A stretch of 51,572 nt of DNA from Methylothermaceae bacteria B42 (GTDB lineage Bacteria > Pseudomonadota > Gammaproteobacteria > Methylococcales > Methylothermaceae), in NCBI GenBank assembly GCA_001566965.1, contig LSNW01000034.1, positions 1 through 51,572 on the forward strand. Reading direction: 5' to 3'. A program made the translations under genes and the position numbers. Under the pieces are notes generated by a model. That model saw nothing but the letters and a program-made list of their open reading frames with translations. It ran no database searches and was not told the origin of the DNA. Shown here piece by piece: positions 1 through 9,200 of this stretch; position 1 is the stretch's first letter, and every line of letters starts with the position of its first letter.

Positions 1-323
1 ATCATGAACGCCATGATTAAAAATAACACCCCTTGGACGCCAAAAATGGCTTGACAGGGAACACGGTTGCTCTCCCTGTGGGAGAGGGGAGTAATGTTTG
101 GTTTTCCGCCACTTCTGTCGTTGGGCGGAGAACAACCCGCATCCCCCTTCCTCGCCGGCACGGCAGGGTCAGATAATCCACCCTTGCCCCCTCCCCCGCT
201 TGCGGGGGAGGGCCGGGGAGGGGGAGGATAATGCGGAATGATCGTGCGTAACATCAGATAGTCAGTTAACAGTGGTTGATAGTGCCCCTTTTGCGTTGGA
301 AACTCTGCAAATGCGGGTTCTTC
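1..323. other. Gene-free left edge with GC-rich palindromes
   Basis: I see no credible gene here. The stretch holds two small inverted repeats of the kind dispersed between genes: one at 70-86 with 7-base arms CTCTCCC/GGGAGAG, and a stronger one at 189-212. It lies downstream of the minus-strand AIM24 gene. Neither palindrome is followed by a T-run on either strand that would make it a standard intrinsic terminator. Confidence 0.5.
189..212. repeat. GC-rich perfect palindrome (REP-like)
   Basis: Perfect 11-base arms (CCCTCCCCCGC and its complement) flank a TT centre. More G/C-rich sequence follows at 213-228. Extragenic palindromes of this build often occur in many copies per genome, but no second copy was recognised in this window, so dispersal is inferred. 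Confidence 0.5.
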
Positions 324-1067
324 CTAACCTTTTTCCCCCGGCAAAATTCTCCCAGCCGCGTAAGCCTGGTCGATGACCCGATCCGCCAGCCGTGAGAATG
401 GCAGGCTTTGAATCCAGACGCTGCCGGTGCCCGAGAGAGTGGCGAGGAAAATGCCTTCGCCGCCGAACAGCATACTCCTGAGTCCGCCGGAAAGGGCAAT
501 GCGGTAATCGATATCTGCGGTAAATGCCACCAGGCAGCCGGTGTCGAGACGCAGGGTTTCATCTGCCAGATCCTTGCGAATGACAGTACCGCCGGCATGG
601 AGAAAGGCCATGCCATCGCCGCTTAATCTTTGGAGTATGAATCCCTCGCCGCCAAAAAAGCCGGTTCCCAGCCGTTTTTGAAAGACCACATCCACATCGG
701 TTCCCAGCGCCGCCACCAGGAAAGCATCGTGCTGGCAAATGACTTCGTTGCCGTATTCAGCCAGGTTCAAAGGGATAATGGAGCCAGGGTAGGGGGCGGC
801 AAAGGCGACTCTGCGGGGATGACTGCCTTTATTGGTGAAGTGGGTGAAAAATAAAGATTCTCCGGTCAGCAGGCGTTTTCCCGCTTTCCATAATTTTCCC
901 ATGATACCCTCGGAACCGTCTCCCATCCGGGTTTCAAAGGCGATATCCTGTTCCATGTAGGTCATGGTGCCAGCCTCGGCAATGACGGTCTCGCCAGGGT
1001 CCAAGGTGACTTCCACCATTTGCAGGTCATGGCCGATAATTTGGTAATCCACTTCATGGGATTGCAT
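324..1067 (-). CDS. AIM24 / TIGR00266 family protein
   Basis: A 247-residue protein recognised as the AIM24-like family (TIGR00266): a glycine-rich all-beta fold with repeated GGEG segments ([16 protein letters not shown], then [16 protein letters not shown]) and an N-terminal [10 protein letters not shown] segment typical of the family. Bacterial members have no settled function; the name comes from a yeast mitochondrial inner-membrane protein. No signal peptide or membrane helix is visible, so it is probably cytoplasmic. The open frame extends 45 bases further upstream, but ATG at 1067 is preferred because an AAGGA ribosome-binding site sits upstream at the right distance and the family begins here. 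It is a single gene, divergent from the formate dehydrogenase operon. Confidence 0.85.
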   Translation of the reverse strand: MQSHEVDYQIIGHDLQMVEVTLDPGETVIAEAGTMTYMEQDIAFETRMGDGSEGIMGKLWKAGKRLLTGESLFFTHFTNKGSHPRRVAFAAPYPGSIIPLNLAEYGNEVICQHDAFLVAALGTDVDVVFQKRLGTGFFGGEGFILQRLSGDGMAFLHAGGTVIRKDLADETLRLDTGCLVAFTADIDYRIALSGGLRSMLFGGEGIFLATLSGTGSVWIQSLPFSRLADRVIDQAYAAGRILPGEKG

Positions 1068-1183
1068 TATTGTCTGTCCTTCTCCTCTCGCAGGTTTGAT
1101 GGCGAATTTCAATAGCTAAAAACATAACCCAAGGTAATGTTCCTATTGAAAGCTGCTCTAATGACATAACTACTAATATACCA

Positions 1184-1213
1184 TTGACCTTGGCCATGCA
1201 TTAGCGCTTTAAT
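1184..1213 (+). promoter_or_regulatory. Possible sigma-70 promoter of the formate dehydrogenase operon
   Basis: TTGACC at 1184-1189 and TTTAAT at 1208-1213 are separated by 18 bases, 31 bases before the first start codon of the operon. The match is moderate and the region is AT-rich, so this is a weak call. Confidence 0.3.
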
Positions 1214-1244
1214 TGTCAAAAGCGTCAAGATGGGGGAGGAAACA

Positions 1245-1445
1245 ATGGCTGATTTAAATCCAGAAAAAGTAAACCGCCGGGGTTTTTTCCGGCGTTTGGC
1301 GGGTTTGACGGTGGGGGGCGTTGGTTTAACGGCGTTGGCGGGGAAGGCTGAACCAAGCAACACACCGCCTTTGCTGGAGAAAAAAAAGCAGGGTTACCAA
1401 GCCACTGAACATATCAAGAAATACTACGATACCGCCCGAGATTAG
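1245..1445 (+). CDS. Small TAT-signal protein of formate dehydrogenase operon
   Basis: A 66-residue protein with a twin-arginine motif near its N-terminus (NRRGFFRRLAG) and a hydrophobic stretch after it (LTVGGVGLTALAG). The C-terminus ends in an EHIKKYYDTAR segment. Such short TAT proteins precede formate dehydrogenase catalytic subunits in many proteobacteria ("formate dehydrogenase region TAT target"). They may help maturation or export of the enzyme, but no reaction is established. ATG at 1245 is chosen because GGGGGAGGA lies just upstream; the in-frame ATG at 1230 lacks a site. The gene ends 12 bases before the catalytic subunit start, so the two are surely co-transcribed. Confidence 0.85.
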   Translation: MADLNPEKVNRRGFFRRLAGLTVGGVGLTALAGKAEPSNTPPLLEKKKQGYQATEHIKKYYDTARD

Positions 1446-1457
1446 GAGAGAGTGAGC

Positions 1458-4325
1458 ATGAAACTGAGACGGGTGGATCCCACAGAAACCGAAGACAGCG
1501 GCATTGACCGGCGCACCTTCCTTTACCAAACCGCGGTAGCTACCACCGGCGCGACCCTGGCTGGCGCGCTGCCCTTGAGATTCATGCGCAAGGTGGAGGC
1601 TCACGAGGGCCATCATCACGGTCCCGATGATTACCGTCAGGTGCGCACCATTTGCACCCATTGTTCGGTGGGGTGCGGGATTATCGCGGAGGTCAAAAAC
1701 GGGGTCTGGATTGGTCAGGAACCGGCCTTCGATCACCCCATCAACCTGGGGGCTCATTGCGCCAAGGGGGCGTCGGTGCGCGAACACGGCCACGGGGAAA
1801 AGCGCCTGAAATATCCCCTGAAAAAGATTAATGGCGAGTGGCGCCGGATAACCTGGGAACAGGCTATCGAAGAAATCGGCGACAAGCTCCTTAAAATCCG
1901 CGAAGAATCGGGGCCGGATTCAGTGTATTGGCTGGGTTCTTCCAAACACAATAACGAGCAGTCTTATCTGCTGCGCAAGTTTGTCGCCTTGTGGGGTACC
2001 AATAATGTGGATCATCAGGCCCGCATTTGCCATTCCACCACCGTGGCCGGGGTAGCCAATACCTGGGGCTACGGGGCGATGACCAATTCTTACAACGATA
2101 TCCACAACAGCAAGGCCATTTTCATTATCGGCGGCAATCCCGCGGAAGCCCATCCCGTCTCCATGCAGCATATCTTCCGCGCCAAGGAGCGGGGCGCCCG
2201 CCTGATTGTGGTGGATCCACGTTTCACCCGCACCGCCGCCCATGCCGATCAGTACGTGAGGATTCGTCCGGGGGCGGATGTGCCTTTCATCTACGGCATT
2301 TTGTGGCATATTTTCAAAAACGGCTGGGAAGATGAAACCTTTATCCAGCAGCGGGTTTACGGCATGGAAGCCATCCGCAAGGAAACCGCCAAATGGACGC
2401 CGAAAGAGGTGGAAAACGTCACCGGCATTCCGGAAGAGGAGGTGTTTAAAGTTGCCAAGATCCTGGCGGAAAACCGGCCCGGCACGGTGGTATGGTGCAT
2501 GGGTATCACACAGCATCACCACGGCAACAACCAGACCCGGCTGCTTTGCATTCTGCAGTTGGCTCTGGGCAATATGGGCGTGGCCGGAGGCGGCACCAAT
2601 ATCTTCCGCGGTCACGATAACGTTCAGGGTGCGACAGATCTTGGTCCCAATGCCCATACCCTGCCCGGATATTATGGTTTGAGCGAAGGGGCTTGGCGCC
2701 ATTGGGCGGCGGTTTGGGGACTAGACTACGACTGGCTTTCCAGCCGTTTTGACCCGGCCGAATACGACGATGGCAATGGCGGCAAGAAACGCACCATGTT
2801 CCAGTCCGGCATTCCCGTCTCCCGCTGGATAGACGGGGTGTTGGAGAAGAAGGAAAACCTCTCCCAGCGGGACAACCTGCGCGCCATGATCTTCTGGGGC
2901 CACGCCCCCAACAGCCAGACCCGGGGGCCGGAAATGAAGCGGGCCTTCGAAAAGCTGGATTTGCTGGTGGTGATTGATCCCTATCCAACGGTGTCGGCGG
3001 TGATGCACGACCGGCAAAACGATACTTACCTGCTACCGGCCTGTACCCAATTTGAAACCTACGGTTCGGTGACCGCTTCCAACCGCTCGGTGCAATGGCG
3101 CGACCGGGTGATAGAACCCCTGTTCGACTCCAAGCCCGACCACGTCATCATGTACCGGTTCGCGAAAAAACTGGGGTTTGCCGGCGAATTGACCAAAAAC
3201 ATCCAGGTCAACGGCGATGAACCGTTGATTGAGGATATTCTCCGGGAAATCAACCGGGGCGCTTGGACCATCGGTTACACCGGCCACAGCCCAGAGCGGC
3301 TGAAACTCCAGCAACAGAACTGGGCCAGCTTTGATACCACCACCCTCAAGGCGGAAGGCGGCTTTTGTGACGGCGAATATTATGGTCTCCCCTGGCCGTG
3401 CTGGGGTAAGCCGGAAATGGGCCATCCAGGCTCGCCCGTTCTTTACGACTTGAGCAAGCCGGTGGCCGAAGGGGGGCTGCCTTTCCGTGCCCGGTTCGGC
3501 GTTGAGCATAACGGCATCAGTTTATTGGCGGACAAATCCTACCCCAAGGGTTCTGAAATCCAGGATGGCTACCCCGAATTCGACGATAAACTGTTAAAGA
3601 AACTGGGGTGGTGGCATGAATTGACCCCGGAAGAACAAAAGGCCGCCGAGGGAAAAAACTGGAAGACCGATCTTTCCGGCGGCATTCAGCGGGTAGCCAT
3701 CAAGCACGGCTGCGCCCCATACGGCAACGCCAAGGCCCGCTGTATCGTTTGGATCTTTCCCGATCCGGTTCCGCTGCACCGCGAGCCGCTCTATGCCAAG
3801 CGTCGGGACCTGGTGAAAAAATATCCCACCTACCCCGATCGGCAACATTATTTCCGCCTGCCAACCCGTTATGCCTCCATTCAGCAGATTAATTTCAGCA
3901 AGGAATTTCCCTTGCAGATGACTTCGGGCCGGTTGGTGGAATATGAAGGCGGTGGCGATGAGACCCGTTCCAACCCTTGGCTGGCGGAGCTCCAGCAGGA
4001 TATGTTCATTGAACTGCACCCTGCCGATGCCAATAATGCCGGCGTGCGTCACGAAGAGATGGTCTGGGTGGAAGGGCCGGAAGGCGGCCGCATCAAAGTG
4101 ATGGCTTTCGTGACCCGCCGGGTGCCGCGGGGAACGGTGTTCATGCCGTTCCACTTTGGTGGATGGTGGGAAGGGGTTGACCTCAAGGGGAAATATCCCG
4201 AAGGGAGCGAGCCTTATGTCCGGGGGGAATCTTGTAATGTCGTCTTTACTTACGGTTATGACTCGGTCACCATGATGCAGGAAACCAAAATCTCCCTGTG
4301 CCGGATCCGGCGGGCGGGGGATTAG
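1458..4325 (+). CDS. fdhA: Formate dehydrogenase catalytic (alpha) subunit, molybdopterin enzyme, Cys form
   Basis: A 955-residue molybdopterin oxidoreductase of the FdnG/FdoG type that oxidises formate to CO2 on the periplasmic side. A TAT signal (IDRRTFLYQ, RR at 18-19) is followed by a His-rich patch (AHEGHHHG, about 48-55). A [4Fe-4S] site follows with Cys66, Cys69, Cys73 and Cys101. The active-site segment reads QARICHSTTVAG: Cys191 (TGC at 2028) replaces the selenocysteine of the E. coli enzymes, and there is no in-frame TGA. The molybdopterin guanine dinucleotide-binding C-terminal domain is present (about 800-940). ATG at 1458 is preferred over GTG at 1452 because AGGAGAG at 1444-1450 is then spaced correctly. 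The FeS gene starts 2 bases after the stop. Confidence 0.95.
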   Translation: MKLRRVDPTETEDSGIDRRTFLYQTAVATTGATLAGALPLRFMRKVEAHEGHHHGPDDYRQVRTICTHCSVGCGIIAEVKNGVWIGQEPAFDHPINLGAHCAKGASVREHGHGEKRLKYPLKKINGEWRRITWEQAIEEIGDKLLKIREESGPDSVYWLGSSKHNNEQSYLLRKFVALWGTNNVDHQARICHSTTVAGVANTWGYGAMTNSYNDIHNSKAIFIIGGNPAEAHPVSMQHIFRAKERGARLIVVDPRFTRTAAHADQYVRIRPGADVPFIYGILWHIFKNGWEDETFIQQRVYGMEAIRKETAKWTPKEVENVTGIPEEEVFKVAKILAENRPGTVVWCMGITQHHHGNNQTRLLCILQLALGNMGVAGGGTNIFRGHDNVQGATDLGPNAHTLPGYYGLSEGAWRHWAAVWGLDYDWLSSRFDPAEYDDGNGGKKRTMFQSGIPVSRWIDGVLEKKENLSQRDNLRAMIFWGHAPNSQTRGPEMKRAFEKLDLLVVIDPYPTVSAVMHDRQNDTYLLPACTQFETYGSVTASNRSVQWRDRVIEPLFDSKPDHVIMYRFAKKLGFAGELTKNIQVNGDEPLIEDILREINRGAWTIGYTGHSPERLKLQQQNWASFDTTTLKAEGGFCDGEYYGLPWPCWGKPEMGHPGSPVLYDLSKPVAEGGLPFRARFGVEHNGISLLADKSYPKGSEIQDGYPEFDDKLLKKLGWWHELTPEEQKAAEGKNWKTDLSGGIQRVAIKHGCAPYGNAKARCIVWIFPDPVPLHREPLYAKRRDLVKKYPTYPDRQHYFRLPTRYASIQQINFSKEFPLQMTSGRLVEYEGGGDETRSNPWLAELQQDMFIELHPADANNAGVRHEEMVWVEGPEGGRIKVMAFVTRRVPRGTVFMPFHFGGWWEGVDLKGKYPEGSEPYVRGESCNVVFTYGYDSVTMMQETKISLCRIRRAGD

Positions 4326-4327
4326 TC

Positions 4328-4942
4328 ATGGCACGGATGAAATTTCTTTGCGACGACGAACGCTGCATCGAATGTAACGCTTGTGTCACTGCCTGTAAGA
4401 ATGAGCACGAGGTGCCTTGGGGCGTCAACCGCCGCCGGGTGGTGACCATCAACGATGGCCAGCCTGGGGAAAAATCCATTTCCGTGGCCTGCATGCATTG
4501 CAGCGATCCTCCCTGCGCCGCGGTGTGTCCGGTGGATTGTTTTTATATCACCGATGACGGCCTGGTGCTGCACGACAAGGATATCTGTATCGGCTGCGGC
4601 TATTGTTTCTACGCTTGTCCCTTCGGCGCGCCGCAGTTTCCTCAGGATGGCGCGTTTGGAGTGCGGGGCAAGATGGATAAATGCACCTTTTGCGCCGGGG
4701 GGCCGGAGGAAGATAATTCGGAAGAGGAATTCGAAAAATACGGACGCAACCGCCTGGCCGAAGGCAAGTTGCCGTTGTGCGCGGAAATGTGTTCCACCAA
4801 AGCCTTGTTGGCGGGAGACGGCGATGTCATTGCCGATATCTTCCGCGGCCGCGTGGTCCGCCGCGCCGACCGGGAGGAGGAACCTCCTAAACCAGCCGCC
4901 CCTTGGGGATGGGGGAAAGCCTACGGAGACATGTCCTCATGA
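4328..4942 (+). CDS. fdhB: Formate dehydrogenase iron-sulfur (beta) subunit
   Basis: A 204-residue electron-transfer subunit with four cysteine clusters for [4Fe-4S] centres: CIECNACVTAC near residue 12, CMHCSDPPCAAVCPVDC, CIGCGYCFYACP, and a last group beginning CTFC and ending CAEMC. This is the FdnH/FdoH ferredoxin-like layout that passes electrons from the catalytic subunit to cytochrome b. Unlike FdnH (about 290 residues), it has no obvious C-terminal membrane helix and is shorter, so anchoring must come from the cytochrome b subunit or the lipoprotein. The start at 4328 places the protein directly at MARMKFLCDDERC; the open frame begins earlier, inside the alpha gene. Its stop overlaps the next ATG by 4 bases (ATGA). 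Confidence 0.93.
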   Translation: MARMKFLCDDERCIECNACVTACKNEHEVPWGVNRRRVVTINDGQPGEKSISVACMHCSDPPCAAVCPVDCFYITDDGLVLHDKDICIGCGYCFYACPFGAPQFPQDGAFGVRGKMDKCTFCAGGPEEDNSEEEFEKYGRNRLAEGKLPLCAEMCSTKALLAGDGDVIADIFRGRVVRRADREEEPPKPAAPWGWGKAYGDMSS

Positions 4943-5121
4943 AACAAGTGGGGTTGATGGTAATGGCAACGTTAGTGCTGATGGGATGCGGTGATCAAGC
5001 GCGGGAAATGCTCGATAAAAATCCCGAGTACGCGGGCAAGCGGGACAAGCACGCTAACGTCATCCCAGAAAAGGATAAGGTGCTGCGCCGCCGGGTTCTC
5101 ATGGGACAAATGGACCGTTAG
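4939..5121 (+). CDS. Small lipoprotein within formate dehydrogenase operon
   Basis: A 60-residue protein with a short lipoprotein signal: MKQVGLMV, a hydrophobic core, then lipobox L-M-G-C with Cys17 as the expected lipidated residue. The mature part is about 43 residues, very charged (DKNPEYAGKRDKHANVIPEK), with no further cysteine. It overlaps the FeS gene by ATGA and precedes the cytochrome b gene by 5 bases, so translation is coupled. I do not know a characterised homologue. The position suggests an accessory or assembly factor of the periplasmic enzyme, which is inference. A start at 4903 inside the FeS gene is open but would spoil the signal sequence. Confidence 0.7.
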   Translation: MKQVGLMVMATLVLMGCGDQAREMLDKNPEYAGKRDKHANVIPEKDKVLRRRVLMGQMDR

Positions 5122-5126
5122 GGAGA

Positions 5127-6167
5127 ATGACCACGGCGGCAACGATGGCAGCGGCGGATCACAGTAACAAAATCAAATGGCTGGCGGGTTTGCTTGCCCT
5201 GCTGCTGATTGGTGGGGCCGTTTGGGCTGCAAATGAGTTTGCTTTTCAAATCTCCCGTGCAGATTTGTGGCGGATGGTGCGGGAAGGGGTGGCAGGCTAT
5301 AGCGCCGTCAAAGGCCAGGAAACGGGGGAGTTGATCCAGGCTTCGGGAGAAATCTGGCGCCGGTGGCGCAACGGGCCATTATTCAGCGGGGGCGCCATAG
5401 CACTGGGGGCAACCTTGGCCTTGTTGGCTTTGTTTTATCTTCTCCGCGGCCAAGTCAAGTTGGAAAAACCACGTACCGGCATCAAGATTCCACGCTGGAA
5501 TCTAGGGGAGCGGGTACTCCATTGGTTTGTGGCGGTTTTGTTCATCCTCCTGACGGTGACGGGTTTGACGTTACTTTATGGCAAAGCCGTACTGTTGCCT
5601 TGGCTGGACAAGGCGCAGTTTGCGCATTGGGCTCAGTGGGCCAAGTGGCTGCACAATCTCTCAGGGCCTTTGTTTATTGCCGGCTTGGTGCCCATGATTT
5701 TGATTTGGTTCAAGGATAATCTTTGGCGGCCCGGCATCGATGGGGCCTGGTTCAAGGCCTTGGGCGGATTGGTGGGCCGCGCGCATCCCCCGGCGGGACG
5801 GATGAATGCCGGTGAAAAGGGTTGGTTTTGGCTATTGATGACGGTAGGTGGCGTGCTTTCGGTCACAGGGTTGCTGCTGGATTTACCCCTGTTCGGCCTA
5901 GAGCGGGAATCCATGCAAATCGCGCATCTCCTGCACGTGGTTTCTGCTTTTTTGGTGATCGTTGGGGCATTGGGACATATCTATATCGGCACCATTGGCA
6001 CGGAAGGGGCGTTGGAAGGGATGATAACCGGGGAAGTGGATTTATCCTGGGCCCGTCAGCATCATGATTTATGGCTGGAAGAGTTGGAGAAAGCAGGAAA
6101 ATTCACTTTATTGAAGGGTGAAACCGAAATTCAGCGGCCAGCTTCTTTTTTCAAACCGGAAACTTAG
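5127..6167 (+). CDS. Formate dehydrogenase cytochrome b (gamma) subunit
   Basis: A 346-residue membrane protein of the formate dehydrogenase gamma / cytochrome b556 family, which anchors the enzyme and passes electrons to quinone. About six hydrophobic helices are visible near 17-35, 86-106, 131-151, 180-196, 233-252 and 270-290. Candidate haem-ligand histidines lie in the core helices (His132 in LHWF, His176 in WLHN, His267/270 in IAHLLHVV, His284). The first two helices form an extra N-terminal region before the conserved IPRWNLGERVLHW start of the cytochrome b domain. AGGGAG lies only one base before this ATG, so the exact start is uncertain; ATG at 5145 is the alternative. Last gene of the operon. 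Confidence 0.9.
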   Translation: MTTAATMAAADHSNKIKWLAGLLALLLIGGAVWAANEFAFQISRADLWRMVREGVAGYSAVKGQETGELIQASGEIWRRWRNGPLFSGGAIALGATLALLALFYLLRGQVKLEKPRTGIKIPRWNLGERVLHWFVAVLFILLTVTGLTLLYGKAVLLPWLDKAQFAHWAQWAKWLHNLSGPLFIAGLVPMILIWFKDNLWRPGIDGAWFKALGGLVGRAHPPAGRMNAGEKGWFWLLMTVGGVLSVTGLLLDLPLFGLERESMQIAHLLHVVSAFLVIVGALGHIYIGTIGTEGALEGMITGEVDLSWARQHHDLWLEELEKAGKFTLLKGETEIQRPASFFKPET

Positions 6168-6237
6168 CGCTTGTCTCGATTAGTTGGAGATTTCCTATTA
6201 GATTAGAGATGGGTATGTAACTTGCTTACTTCTCTGG

Positions 6238-6257
6238 ATTCCCGCTTTCGCGAGAAT
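6238..6257. repeat. ATTCCCGC-type extragenic palindrome
   Basis: ATTCCCGC, loop TTTC, then GCGAGAAT: an 8-base stem with one mismatch. Its GGATTCCCGCTTTCGCG core is a familiar dispersed intergenic repeat in beta- and gammaproteobacteria. It sits between the convergent cytochrome b and PilZ-DUF1631 genes and could act as a bidirectional transcription end, though neither side carries a good T-run. Confidence 0.5.
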
Positions 6258-6281
6258 GACGCTCGGTTTCCCCCTGAATGG

Positions 6282-9200
6282 TCACGGTAGAAGTTCCGTC
6301 AGCGGAATCGGTTTGGCAATGCCGTAGCCTTGACCATAATCCAGGCCGATTTCCTTGAGCTTCTCCAAAATGGCTTCATTTTCCACATATTCGGCCACGG
6401 TTTTCAGCCCCAGGGAATGGCCAATGTCATTCATGGATTTCACAATCACGGCATCGGCGGGGCTGTTGACGATGTCCTTGATGAAGCTGCCGTCAATTTT
6501 CAGGTAATCAAAATCCATGTGCTTCAAATAGGCATAAGAAGCATAGCCGGTGCCAAAATCATCCAGGGAAAACTTGCAACCCAGGCGTTTGATGCGGCGT
6601 ATGAACTTGGCGGCCTGGTGAAAGTTATCCACGGCGGCGGTTTCGGTGATTTCAAAAGTTAATTTTTTTGTCAGGTGATTGTAGCGGTAAAGCAACTTCT
6701 CAAGGGCAATCAGGAATTTTTCACTGGTTACTGTCTGGCCGGAAAGATTAATGGAAAACCCGCCAATCTTTTCCAGTTTATCTGGGTTGGTGAGCATCCA
6801 GCCCATGGTCTTTTCGATGACCCATTTGTCCAGCTCGGAGGATCGCTTGAAATGTTCGAGGGCGGGAATGAAGCCGTCGGGCGCCAGGAATTTACCTTCC
6901 TCGTCATTGGCGCCAATCAGAATTTCGTAATGACCCGGGCTGTCGGGATTGAGCGGGGCGATTTGCTGGCAACGGAGAAACAAGCGGTTTTCCTTGAATA
7001 GGCTGTTGAGCTTGCCCGCCCACAATAGAAGTTCTTGCTGCTTTTTGATCTGCGCGTCATCTTCCCGGTAAACTTCAATGGCGTTGCGTCCGCCGTCCTT
7101 GGCCTTCATACAAGCGGTATTGGCATTCAAAAGTATGTCTTTAACTACATCCTGCGGTGAAAAGACAACCAGCCCGACATGGGTATCGATGGTGTATTCA
7201 TGATCACCGCACTTGAATTCAAAGGCGATAATTTCATCCCGGGCTCTGGTTATCACAGGGAGGGCGCTGTCGAGATCATAATCTTCCAAAACCAAACCTA
7301 TGGTATTTTCCCGTAAACGGGCAATCTTGATGGTTTCGGGAAGGTGGGCATGGAGAATTTTCAGTATATGGGTGAGAAACGACTCTCCCGATGTGGCACC
7401 ACAGACGGAAGCAATGACTCGAAACAAATCAAATTCCATTTGACACAATATATGCGTGCCACTCCTTCCCCGCGATTTGAGAAGTAATCCTTTGAGGTAG
7501 TGGTTGAAATTCTCTGAGTTAAGGAACCCTGTTCTAGCGTCGGGCTTTAGATCTTGCTCGACAATATTGTCATATAACTGGTGCAATATCCGGTCAGAGG
7601 CCCGGTCCATCAAGGGAAAGTCCCGGTTATGGGTTCTTTTCGCCCGCCCATCCGCCAGCATTTCCGCCAACTGCTGGCTATTCAGTTCCAACTTTTGGGT
7701 ATTGGTGGCGTCGATAAAGACAAAAAGCGGGGGAAATTCGCCAATCCATAATAATTTATAGGGACGAACCTCGCCTTGATGTTTTATCTCCAGCCAATCA
7801 CCAACGGCGACTTCCGTCAGCTCATCCGTTGAGGGCATGGCGATGTAGGCCGCAATGGAAGGATCGGCAAAATGACCTGGATCAAAGGTGACCAGTTTGG
7901 GTTGTTTTCTGATCATAGGTTCTCCCGTGCCAATCAAATGGGCAGAGAGTTCGTCCATAATTTCCCGGTGGCGGACAACATCGCCACAAACCCGGGCCAG
8001 ATCATTATCAATATTTTCCAGCAAAGAGAGAATTTGCCGTTGTGGCAATTGTTTTTCTGAATCCGTGGAAAGCCATGCCAAAAGTTTGTCCAACGCACCC
8101 AGCCGGTGTTTCCATAGCTTGCTTTCCCTGCCATGACGCAATAATGTCAGTACCAGAAGATGCTGCCAGCCGGCATCGGAGAGATTGACCAGGATTTCCG
8201 GTACTGGTTGACCGGCCAATCTTTTGATAACTTCTTGATATACCTGGCGCTTGGAGAGGGCGATCTTCTGGCGGCCTTCGTAACTATTGATCAGGCGTTG
8301 GGTCAAGTGACGCTGTTTTTTTACTAGTGGTGCCAGTAAGCGGCGCAGTCTTGCATTGGTTTTTTCGAGGGTAGACTGGATATCCGAGTCTTTCTGCAAG
8401 AGCCGTTTTGAGGCATGTTCCAAAAGCTGGGTGATTTGATTGAATTTGACTGGGTTTTGGGCCAGATACTGATCGAGCCGCCCCAGATAATTGATCATTT
8501 CCGTGGCCGGAGAGTTTTCATCTTCCAATAGATCGGGATGGGTCAAGGCAATTTTGACCAGCGGCAGACGCAGCTGGCCTAGCTGGTTCTGAATGGTTTG
8601 GCTACGTCCTGCCTCGTCCACCAAAGCCTCGGAAAGCTGACACGATGCCTGGATGAATCCTTTGGCTTGTATGTCCAGATCCGGATTTTCCATGCCATTT
8701 TCGGCCGCCATGGCCAGAATTTGTTCTTCGAGCTGTTTCGCATCCCAATCCTGCTGAGCTAATTGTTGCAGTTTGGGTAGGAAATCAACCACTTGCTGAG
8801 GAGGGAGAAGTTGTCCGGGAGTGGTATTCGCCCCTTGGCTGCGCTGTACACTTTGTTGCAGTTGATGAGCGAAACTTTGCAGAATGCCCGAAGGCAGGTT
8901 CGACAAATTCTGAGAGGACGGTGCCGGTGTTTGCGGAGAAACACCGGGCATCGGGTTTGGGTCTTGGGTTGGAGACTGCGCTTCAGGCGCTGAATCATCG
9001 GTGTTTTCTTCGTCCTCTTTATTTTCCCCCTTAGCTGGAGGTTTGGAGGCGGTATTTTTAGCCGGCTTTTCAACAGGCGGCAGTTCATCCAGCGGAATGC
9101 CGAAGTTTTTTGCAAAAGCGTTAAGGGTATCTGTATAGGGTTGAAACAGAAGTTCGCTATAAGTGCGATAAATGACTTTTCTAACATTTTTATCCTGAAT

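Noticed and set aside
2028-2030. Possible selenocysteine site in formate dehydrogenase
   Set aside because: The codon is TGC (Cys) and no in-frame TGA exists, so no Sec insertion is needed.
1920-2702. Long minus-strand frame (260 codons) inside the formate dehydrogenase catalytic gene
   Set aside because: It lies antisense to a strongly conserved enzyme, has no family resemblance and no ribosome site; it is a by-product of codon bias.
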